Shown here piece after piece: positions 1-6,656 of a DNA stretch of 47,983 nt. The first letter of the stretch is position 1; every line of letters begins with the position of its first letter. This stretch comes from CAYLYP01 sp964387795 (GTDB lineage: Bacteria > Bacteroidota > Bacteroidia > Bacteroidales > UBA7960). A model generated the notes under the pieces. The model searched no databases. It was given only the letters and a program-made list of their open reading frames with translations, and was not told where the DNA came from. Where the stretch lies: the NCBI GenBank assembly GCA_964387795.1, contig CAYLYP010000019.1, positions 1 through 47,983 on the forward strand, written 5' to 3'. Both the position numbers and the translations under genes were made by a program.

Positions 1-440
1 CTGAATACTTTCTCTTTTTTCATTACAAAATACCTTAACCATGCATTTCCGGGGCTAGATTCAGTTGAAGACCAGAAATCAGCTACACGGGCAACACTCA
101 TAAAAAAACCCCCTTCAGTTTTGTAACCAGAAAACCGGACGTTAAGGCCACTGTCCCCTCCTTCAAGTAATCGAAAACAGGCTTTTTCTTCCCCTCCAAG
201 GAAATCGATAAGGGAAGTCCATTCTTCATCCGAAGGGATATGCCATCCTTCAGGACAGGCTGCCATAGCTGCATTCCAACTGTATAAACGGCCATATTGA
301 AATGCAAAATCAGGATTGTCATCATAAATCCAACTCCCTTCAACAGGGAAGTTTAAATTTTCTGCCATCCAGATTTGCCCATTGATAAGGACTGTTTTAT
401 AGCTTTTGCCCCCTAACTCCAAAACGGGTAATGTTTTCAT
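1..440 (-). CDS. FISUMP-domain protein, 3' end cut off by the window edge
   Basis: The frame opens with ATG at 440 and stays open for 146 codons to the window edge, so the C-terminus is missing. The translation carries the typical signature of the Fibrobacter succinogenes major paralogous domain (FISUMP, TIGR02145): IWMAENL near residue 24, GRLYSWNAA near 50, CPEGWHIPSDEEW near 62-74 and FWSSTE near 125. These proteins are usually secreted or surface-exposed in Bacteroidota, and their biochemical role is not established. No signal peptide is visible at this start, which is unusual for the family, so either the protein is cytoplasmic or the true N-terminus differs. Family call is secure; function is unknown. 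Confidence 0.75.
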   Translation of the reverse strand, partial: MKTLPVLELGGKSYKTVLINGQIWMAENLNFPVEGSWIYDDNPDFAFQYGRLYSWNAAMAACPEGWHIPSDEEWTSLIDFLGGEEKACFRLLEGGDSGLNVRFSGYKTEGGFFMSVARVADFWSSTESSPGNAWLRYFVMKKEKVF

Positions 441-1017
441 TCTCTGTATTCTTTGATTGTTCCAGTAGTGTTCTTTACCTTGAGTAATGACAAATATATG
501 GAAAATCCTGCTTATGGTAAATTATTTATTTGTGAAAAAATAAGTAAAATAATTGATTTTTATCTTTTCTTTCATCGTTATAGGAGGAAAATGCTTGAAG
601 TGCAAAAACTGATTTTTCTTTTTAGGAATGCAAAAAAAAAGGCGTCAGGAATTATTAGCAATTTTAAAGTTGCCTGCAATCCACCCTATTACCCACCATT
701 GACTCCCGAAGCTAACGATTTGTTGTCTCCCCCAATTGGTTTTTTTATAAATTAGTAGCTCTCTTTGCAAGGCCGATTTTTATACTGTTGCATAATAGCA
801 TGGGTACAATCATGGTTGAGATGTTTGCGAAGACTCTGGTGGTGGCTCCAAATAAGGAGATTCCGTTCAGAATGTTTTCTTACCAAAAGCACATCTCAAG
901 AGAGGAAGAGTATTTACTATAAGTGCAATATCTCGAAAAATAGCTATGATGACATATCCCTTTGGAAGAAGATGGTATCGACGGGGATGAAGGGATATTT
1001 ATAGATGATTGAGGGGG

Positions 1018-1287
1018 AACTCCTACGGAGTTTTAAGTGCAGGAGTCGCACTGTGCCCCCAGATAAATCTGGGGGTTATTCACAGGATACTCCTAACGGA
1101 GTAAGAAAAAAGGATTTGAACATCCAATGTGTCTTACCATTGAAGGTCCCTAAATTTTCTAGGAAAGGAAATGAAATTGGGATAATAAAAACGGATAAAA
1201 GCCTGTAGGGCTTTATTGTAAATAACCCCCGGATTTATCCGGGGGAAGGGGACAGGAAGCGCTAACACAAAACCCTGTAAGGGTTTT
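1018..1287. repeat. Cluster of six short palindromes (REP-like)
   Basis: Six small hairpins lie within 270 bp: AACTCC-TAC-GGAGTT (1018-1032), CCCCCAGAT-AA-ATCTGGGGG (1056-1075), ACTCC-TAAC-GGAGT (1089-1102), AAAGCC-TGTAG-GGCTTT (1198-1214), CCCCCGGAT-TT-ATCCGGGGG (1226-1245) and AAAACCC-TGTAA-GGGTTTT (1269-1287). Long G/C-stem types alternate with short CCTACGG or CCTGTAGGG types. Similar palindromes (CGACCCC-ATCC-GGGGTCG and CAATCCC-GCT-GGGATTG) lie at 35280-35349. The arrangement resembles interspersed REP/BIME elements; the link to any transposase is inference. Confidence 0.6.
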
Positions 1288-1481
1288 CCTATGTTGAATT
1301 ATGCCACGGTTGTTTGGACATGTCATTGGGGGTATGCCATTTGGAACAAACCACACCACATAGAAAGCCAAGAGGCAATAAATAGGGTTTCATTTGGTCA
1401 ACAAGCTCCAGCATCTTGTTCTGGTATTTAATCGTTAGTCAGAATAATTATGCATTAACTGATGTCATCCGTAATTATTTG

Positions 1482-1560
1482 TTTTTAGGGGTCGGATGGA
1501 ACTCCATGTTTGCTATTTGCATTGGTGTTTGTGTATGATTCGCAAACATGTTCGGTTCAA
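1482..1560. repeat. Left arm of an inverted repeat framing the ars genes
   Basis: Two blocks here recur inverted at 2409-2548. The 23-bp block at 1538-1560 matches the complement of 2409-2431 with one mismatch (core CGCAAACATG). The TTTTTAGG...GGTCGGATG block at 1482-1499 matches the complement of 2527-2548. The TTCCATYCGACC motif also occurs upstream of the S9 peptidase gene (about 17711), so this is probably a member of an intergenic repeat family. Confidence 0.5.
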
Positions 1561-1623
1561 TGAGGATAATTGGCTTATCAAAAAGATGTCTTAAAAAATC
1601 ATATATAGTAAAAAGTGCATATA

Positions 1624-1658
1624 TTGGTTTGGTAATTATTCGTATGTTTGCGTCATAC
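1624..1658 (+). promoter_or_regulatory. Candidate arsR promoter and operator
   Basis: TATGTTTG at 1643-1650 matches the Bacteroidota -7 consensus TAnnTTTG, with TTG at 1624-1626 as a weak -33 element (16-bp spacing, shorter than usual). GTATG-N7-CATAC (1642-1658) overlaps the -7 box and could be the autoregulatory ArsR operator. The string ATGTTTGCG inside it recurs at 2420-2428 before arsC and inverted at 1541-1549, which would fit repeated ArsR sites. Confidence 0.4.
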
Positions 1659-1672
1659 AAAAAGTATTTGTG

Positions 1673-2002
1673 ATGAGCTATCCAAAGATAGATGAATTTA
1701 CTGATAATCAGCAGGAAATAGCACTTTTTGCAAAAGCGCTTTCCCATCCAGCACGTATTGCCATCATCGAATTGCTTGCCAGGCGAAAGACATGTTATTC
1801 GGGCAATATTGCAGATGAGATACCCTTAAGCAGGACAACTGTTTCACAACATCTTCAGGAATTAAAAAAATCAGGGATCGTCAAAGGCGAAATAGAAGGC
1901 CAGAAAGTTGAATATTGCATTCATGCAGAAAACTTTAACAGGTTAAAGTTGTTACTTGAAGAATTCCTATGTTGCCAGCAGATACTAAAATCAAATTGCT
2001 AA
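1673..2002 (+). CDS. arsR: ArsR-family winged-helix repressor
   Basis: A 109-residue metalloregulator of the ArsR/SmtB type. The winged helix-turn-helix is clear: ALSHPARIAIIELL at 22-35, the recognition helix around SRTTVSQHLQELKKSG at 53-68 and the wing at GEIEGQKVEYCI. Cysteines at 41, 82, 100, 101 and 109 are candidates for As(III)/Sb(III) or other thiophilic metal binding; the E. coli-type ELCVCDL motif is absent. ATG at 1673 is preferred over the adjacent in-frame GTG at 1670. The gene is followed after 18 bp by a HesB-like gene and then arsC, so arsenic sensing is likely. It probably represses its own operon through the overlapping inverted repeat upstream. Confidence 0.85.
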   Translation: MSYPKIDEFTDNQQEIALFAKALSHPARIAIIELLARRKTCYSGNIADEIPLSRTTVSQHLQELKKSGIVKGEIEGQKVEYCIHAENFNRLKLLLEEFLCCQQILKSNC

Positions 2003-2020
2003 TTCAAATTTTTTCTTGTT

Positions 2021-2392
2021 ATGTTAAAAATTTCTGATGTTGCCATTGAAGGATTTAAATCCATCTTAAAGGAAAATGAAGTTGAAAATGGGGGTATTCG
2101 TGTTTTCATGAGTGCTTCATCCTGCTGTGGGGGAGGAAGCGTTGCTTTGGAAATCATGGATGAACCCGAAGCAGGGGATATTGAAAATGACTTTCAGGGA
2201 CTCAGGGTATTTATGGACCCCGAGGTTGTTACCCTAACCGAAAACGCAACAATAGACTATTTCCCAAATGATCCCAATCCGGGTTTCCGTTTATTGGGCG
2301 TAGAACATCAACATCAACATGGGCATTCACATGGTTCTTGTGGCGAAGGACATGGCTCTTGTGGTGATGGTCATGGGAGTTGTTGTTCATAA
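2021..2392 (+). CDS. HesB/IscA-like protein with His/Cys-rich C-terminal tail
   Basis: A 123-residue protein. Residues 1-94 resemble the HesB/IscA (A-type iron-sulfur carrier) fold, most like the HesB-related small proteins whose conserved Cys is sometimes selenocysteine: GGIRVFMSASSCCGGGSVAL at 24-43, with Cys35 and Cys36. The C-terminal CxC pair of true IscA proteins is missing. It is replaced by a tail from residue 96 rich in His, Gly and Cys, with GHGSCG repeats and Cys at 107, 114, 121 and 122. The tail looks like a soft-metal or metalloid binding module. Position between arsR and arsC suggests a metallochaperone or scavenger for As(III), or repair of Fe-S clusters during metal stress. 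That role is inference. Confidence 0.7.
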   Translation: MLKISDVAIEGFKSILKENEVENGGIRVFMSASSCCGGGSVALEIMDEPEAGDIENDFQGLRVFMDPEVVTLTENATIDYFPNDPNPGFRLLGVEHQHQHGHSHGSCGEGHGSCGDGHGSCCS

Positions 2393-2408
2393 GGCAAATG
2401 GTGTTGTT

Positions 2409-2548
2409 TTGAACCGAGCATGTTTGCGAATTAAATAAGGTGGCTTCGGCAAGCTCAGCCATCGGTTCTTCGGCAAGCTCAGGGAAGGTGACTGAAGCTG
2501 TCGAAGTCAATACCAAACATTAAGCTTCATCCGACCTTAACCTAAAAA
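2409..2548. repeat. Right arm of inverted repeat with embedded CTTCGGCAAGCTCAG units
   Basis: This stretch complements 1482-1560 at both ends (2409-2431 and 2527-2548), but carries an extra insert at about 2440-2510. The insert has three degenerate copies of a unit around TTCGGCAAGCTCAG / GAAGCTGTCGAAGTC. The same unit forms a hairpin at 17662-17692. No gene is present. Confidence 0.55.
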
Positions 2549-2558
2549 TTAGTTTCAG

Positions 2559-2981
2559 ATGAAAATCCTGATTATTTGTACCGGAAATACATGTCGCAGC
2601 CAAATGGCGCATGGATTTTTAAAAACATTCGACTCAAAGCTTGAAGTTTATTCAGCAGGAACCCATCCTGAGGGGAAAGTAAATCCCAGGGCGGTTAGGG
2701 TGATGGGTGAACTTGGTATTGATATCAGTGGGCATGTTCCTACTGATGTTAGAACTTATGTAGATCAGGAATTTGATTATGTGATAACAGTATGTGACGG
2801 GGCAAAAGCAATTTGCCCCGTTTTTACTGGTGCAGTGAAACACAGGATGCATATTGGTTTTGAAGACCCTGCTTCCTTTAAAGGGAGTGGTGAGGAAGCC
2901 CTTATTATATACAGGAAGGTAAGGGATCAGATCAGGGAAGCTTTTGAGAAGTTTTTTAAGGACTATGTTAGCAGATCTTAG
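2559..2981 (+). CDS. arsC: Arsenate reductase, thioredoxin-coupled (LMW-PTP fold)
   Basis: A 140-residue enzyme that reduces arsenate to arsenite in the cytoplasm. The P-loop CTGNTCRS at 7-14 gives nucleophile Cys7 and Arg13. Cys79 and Cys86 (VCDGAKAIC) are spaced seven residues apart like Cys82/Cys89 of Staphylococcus aureus ArsC, so the thioredoxin-dependent triple-Cys cascade should work. EDPAS near 102-106 supplies the general-acid Asp. It is the third gene of the arsR operon, separated from the HesB-like gene by about 165 bp of repeat sequence that includes an ATGTTTGCG motif. No arsenite efflux gene lies in the window, so the arsenite produced must leave by a transporter elsewhere. Confidence 0.9.
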   Translation: MKILIICTGNTCRSQMAHGFLKTFDSKLEVYSAGTHPEGKVNPRAVRVMGELGIDISGHVPTDVRTYVDQEFDYVITVCDGAKAICPVFTGAVKHRMHIGFEDPASFKGSGEEALIIYRKVRDQIREAFEKFFKDYVSRS

Positions 2982-3216
2982 TTATTCATACTTGCTATAT
3001 TTTTTTGTCTGGTAAGGGGGGTGTTGATTTATGCTGCTTTTAATATTTGTGCGCCTGCTGGTATGATAGGTACAAGCATTTTTTGATGAAGTAATATTTT
3101 ATCGCTTAACGCTAAAATAATGACCTTATAAAGATTAAAAAATAATAATTATTTTATTTTGCCGTTAAAATATAAGATACATTGAGTAATTTTGCGAAAT
3201 ATATAGATAAATAATA

Positions 3217-5136
3217 TTGCAAAAATCCAATAATGTGCGCCAGATAATTGTTTTTCTTTGTTTCTGTCTTCTTTTGACCCAATCCAAAAGTCAAAGTTCT
3301 TATATATCGGATAGTCTGGCTATGAAGATGGCCAGTTCGGATGATACCGTAAAGTTGGATATGCTTTTAGGATTAAGCTGGGATTTGCGAAATACAGCCC
3401 CTGAAGAGGCATTAAGTTATGGACAGGAAGCGATGGAACTTGCGCTTAAGATGCAGGATATGGAACGATATGTTCAGGCACACTCTTATGTTGGAACAAT
3501 TTATCGGGTATTAGGTGATTATAATAAGGCGACAGATATTTTTTTTAATGGATTGGACCTTGCAAGGAAACACCAGATAAAAGAAGGAGAGGGCTATGCC
3601 CTTATTAATATTGGAAACCTTTATATATACCTGGAGTATTATACAAATGCAATAGATTATTTGAATCAGGCTGAAAAAATTGCAGTTGATCTGAATAATA
3701 AGGGGATGCTGGCTTATGTATTACTAAACAAAGGAAGGGCAAGCCTGTATCTGAAGGATTATGAAAAAGCCTTGGAATATATACTTCAATCTTTGGATTT
3801 AAGGATTGAATTGGGCAATAAAGAAGCACAGGCAGTTTGTCTAAAATATCTTGGAGACATTTATCTGAAAAAAAATGATAGCGAAAAAGCTGCATTTTAT
3901 TATGAGCAAGCTCGTGAGCTTTGCCCTGCTGATTCGCAGAAAGATTTACTTGGCTCTATTTATCTTCAGCTTTCAAATGTGAGTTTAGGGGAAAAGAACC
4001 TTAGAAAGGCCTTAAATCATGCTGATCAGGCATTAGGGGTAGGGAAGGAAATCAATTCAAGGATGATTATCCGTGATGCGTTAAAGGTGAAATCGGAAAT
4101 AAGTCTTCAGTTAAATGACCATAAGTCTGCTGCCATGGAGCTTAGTAAGGTGATCCAGTATAACGATACTTTATTTAACCAGCAGTTATCTGAGAAGATA
4201 TCAAACCTGGAGGTTCAGTATGAAAGGCAGAAAAGGCAAATCGAAATAGACTTGCTTAATAAGGAGCAGGAAATAAGGGAGCTAAAGCTATCCAAGAACC
4301 GCGCTATTATCTTTGGATTGGTGCTTGCCCTTGCTATTATGGCTGTAACAGGCTCTTTCCTGATTTTCCTGATGCGAAAAGTAAGAAGGCAAAATAAAAC
4401 ACTTAAATCCCAGAAATTAGAACTTACACGAGTTAACACTGCAAAGGACAAAATGTTTATGGTAATTGGCCATGATTTAAGGGGGCCAATTGGGAGTTGT
4501 AAAGCGCTTCTTGAATTATTGCTTGAAGATGCCGAACTGTCGAATAACGCAGATCAGATAGAAACCCTGAATGTCCTTATCCAATCAGCACAATCGGTAG
4601 GCAGTTTGCTTGAAAACCTCTTGCTTTGGGCTAAGAACCAGGGGGGAGAAATTGCGTTTCAACCTGTTCCGCTTAGCATGAATGCCATTTTAGATCAAAC
4701 GGTATCGCTGCATAAAACCTTATTTGCCCAGAAAAGGATAGACTTGAGGGTGAAATTTAATAAGGAGTATCTTGTTACCGCTGATCATAATATGTTGTCA
4801 ACAATATTCAGGAATTTAATATCCAATTCAATAAAGTTTTCGCACCAGGATGGTAAAATAGAGATTTTCGACCATGAAGTAGTTGACAATATGGTTGTTG
4901 TTGCAGTAAAAGACAATGGGGTAGGTTTTGATGAGAAAATAATGGATATTATTTTTAGCCAGGATAACTTTATAACAACTATAGGGACTAAAAATGAAAT
5001 AGGTTCCGGCTTAGGTTTGAGTATATGCAAAGAATTTGTCGAACGGAATGGAGGAAAGATTTGGGCAGAAAGCAGCCCGGGTAAAGGATCTACATTTTAT
5101 TTCTCACTGCCCCTTGCCCCGGTAAAATGGAAATAA
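3217..5136 (+). CDS. TPR-containing membrane sensor histidine kinase
   Basis: A 639-residue kinase starting with TTG at 3217; no upstream ATG keeps the signal peptide. Residues 1-26 are a signal sequence (IIVFLCFCLLL). About 70-320 are tetratricopeptide repeats (YNKATDIFFNGLDLA, YEKALEYILQSLDL and others), expected in the periplasm, followed by a coiled coil at 325-358. A transmembrane helix lies at about 363-384. The HisKA H-box GHDLRGPIG has His419. The HATPase has an N-box NLISNSIKFSH, a G1 box DNGVGFD and GSGLGLSI near 596. No response regulator is adjacent, so the partner is elsewhere. This architecture is common in Bacteroidota; the ligand is unknown. A TAATTTTG box at 3187-3194 may be its promoter. 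Confidence 0.88.
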   Translation: MQKSNNVRQIIVFLCFCLLLTQSKSQSSYISDSLAMKMASSDDTVKLDMLLGLSWDLRNTAPEEALSYGQEAMELALKMQDMERYVQAHSYVGTIYRVLGDYNKATDIFFNGLDLARKHQIKEGEGYALINIGNLYIYLEYYTNAIDYLNQAEKIAVDLNNKGMLAYVLLNKGRASLYLKDYEKALEYILQSLDLRIELGNKEAQAVCLKYLGDIYLKKNDSEKAAFYYEQARELCPADSQKDLLGSIYLQLSNVSLGEKNLRKALNHADQALGVGKEINSRMIIRDALKVKSEISLQLNDHKSAAMELSKVIQYNDTLFNQQLSEKISNLEVQYERQKRQIEIDLLNKEQEIRELKLSKNRAIIFGLVLALAIMAVTGSFLIFLMRKVRRQNKTLKSQKLELTRVNTAKDKMFMVIGHDLRGPIGSCKALLELLLEDAELSNNADQIETLNVLIQSAQSVGSLLENLLLWAKNQGGEIAFQPVPLSMNAILDQTVSLHKTLFAQKRIDLRVKFNKEYLVTADHNMLSTIFRNLISNSIKFSHQDGKIEIFDHEVVDNMVVVAVKDNGVGFDEKIMDIIFSQDNFITTIGTKNEIGSGLGLSICKEFVERNGGKIWAESSPGKGSTFYFSLPLAPVKWK

Positions 5137-5392
5137 ATCCAAATTTTTAAAACCTAAAATCCTTTTATTCAGTTGATGAGTTATTGGTTGTTATTTTTAT
5201 TGTGAGATAGTTTAGCTCTCTAAATGATTTTTTTGTTATGGTTCAAGCTATATGTGGATTGTAATCTTTTTTTCATAATTTTGCTTAAACAGAAGCCTGA
5301 TATAAATAGTAGGAATAGCAATATAATATATATGATTTCAAGCTTCTTTTTAAGATCAGAATTCAGTGAGCCTCGCCACCAATAAAATTAAT

Positions 5393-6514
5393 ATGGATAT
5401 CATCGTAAGGGAAGTAAAAGGGAAACAAGAACTAAAAAAATTTATATATCTTCCCGAGGAGATTCATAAAGACCATTCACAGTGGGTGCATCCTCTTTAT
5501 ATGGATGAGTGGTCATTTTTTAATCCTGCAAAAAACAAAAGCTTTGCAAATTGTAAAACATTGCTTGCTATTGCCTGGCAGGGCAATAAGCCCGTTGGAA
5601 GGATAATGGGCATTGTAAACACAAAATACAATGCTTTGAGAAATGAAGAAAATGCCAGGTTTTGTTTTTTGGAATGCTATGAAGATTTTGGTATAGCTGA
5701 AGCCTTGATGGATTTTGTTGTTAGTTGGGCGAAAAGCTATGGGATGAAAAGGCTGGTAGGTCCACTTTGTTTTTCGGATAAAGACCCACAGGGCTGCCTC
5801 GTGGAGGGGTTTGATGAAAGGGTTGTGATTGCAACGAATTACAATTTCCCCTGGATGAAGGATTATTATGAAAAACTGGGATTTGAAAAAGAGGTGGATT
5901 TGGTTTGTTATAAACTCCCAATCCCTGAGAAAGCTCCTGAATACCTTGATCGTGTATATAAAAGGGTCATTGAAAATAATGGTTATCATTTACATGAATT
6001 CACTTCAAGGATAAAGCTAAGGCCTTGGATTGTTCCAATTTTTCGCTTGATAAATGAGGCCTATATTCATATTTATGGATTCAGTCCAATGGAAGAGCGG
6101 GAGATGCATGAATTTGCCAATCGTTATTTGCCTGTAATGAATCCCCGTTTTATAAAATTAGTGACCAATGAGAAAGGTGAAGTTATTTCATTTGTTATTA
6201 GTATGCCTGAATTAAGTAATGGTATAAGAAAGGCACGTGGACGGATGTTGCCTTTTGGGTGGTTTTATCTTTTGCGGGAGAGCCGGAAAACAAGATTGTT
6301 GACAATGTTGCTGGGTGCTATTAAAGATAATTACAGGGGTATGGGATTGGATTCACTTATGGGGGTAAAACTCCTTATGTCTGCCCAAAAGGCAGGAATG
6401 GAAAGCATGGACAGCCATCTGGTGCTTGAGAAGAATCAGCCTATGAGGGCAGAATACGAACGCTTGGGTGGAACTATCCATAAACGCTATAGGGTGTTTG
6501 GAAAAAGTATCTGA
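5393..6514 (+). CDS. GNAT-like acyltransferase family protein
   Basis: The translation of 373 residues from ATG 5393 resembles a large Bacteroidota family with a GNAT-type (N-acetyltransferase) fold. LLAIAWQGNKPVGRIMGIVN near residue 57 is the beta-strand that precedes the acetyl-CoA site. A second GNAT-like half follows (ISFVISMPELSNG, then YRGMGLDSLMGVKLL near 310). The acetyl-CoA Q/RxxGxG/A motif is degenerate. An in-frame GTG at 5366 is an alternative start but adds no conserved sequence. TAATTTTG at 5276-5283 is a plausible -7 box. Substrate unknown. It stands alone between the kinase gene and the convergent CotH gene. Confidence 0.6.
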   Translation: MDIIVREVKGKQELKKFIYLPEEIHKDHSQWVHPLYMDEWSFFNPAKNKSFANCKTLLAIAWQGNKPVGRIMGIVNTKYNALRNEENARFCFLECYEDFGIAEALMDFVVSWAKSYGMKRLVGPLCFSDKDPQGCLVEGFDERVVIATNYNFPWMKDYYEKLGFEKEVDLVCYKLPIPEKAPEYLDRVYKRVIENNGYHLHEFTSRIKLRPWIVPIFRLINEAYIHIYGFSPMEEREMHEFANRYLPVMNPRFIKLVTNEKGEVISFVISMPELSNGIRKARGRMLPFGWFYLLRESRKTRLLTMLLGAIKDNYRGMGLDSLMGVKLLMSAQKAGMESMDSHLVLEKNQPMRAEYERLGGTIHKRYRVFGKSI

Positions 6515-6656
6515 TTTGTTTGGGGAATAGGGTGAAATATATAGAAAACGTTATTTAATCCTACACAATTGAAAATTGGATTGTTTCTTTATTCCTCTTC
6601 TGATATTTCCAAGTGCCTGATAAAAGGAATAAAAGAGTGCTTGTAGCTGTCCTAAT

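Larger units (their letters stand above)
441..1623. other. Intergenic region without a convincing gene
   Basis: Short open frames occur on the plus strand (453-755, 765-1004, 1005-1208), but none has recognisable domains or gene-like composition, and one is made largely of palindromic repeats. A stretch near 800-1005 could be a decayed gene, but no family is recognisable. The region holds the palindrome cluster at 1018-1287 and the left arm of an inverted repeat at 1482-1560. Confidence 0.5.

Noticed and set aside
453..1208. Three plus-strand open frames of 67-100 codons
   Set aside because: No domain, poor composition, and one is built from palindromic repeats.
2229..2516. 95-codon minus-strand frame over the HesB-like gene
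   Set aside because: Shadow of the His-rich tail and of repeat sequence.
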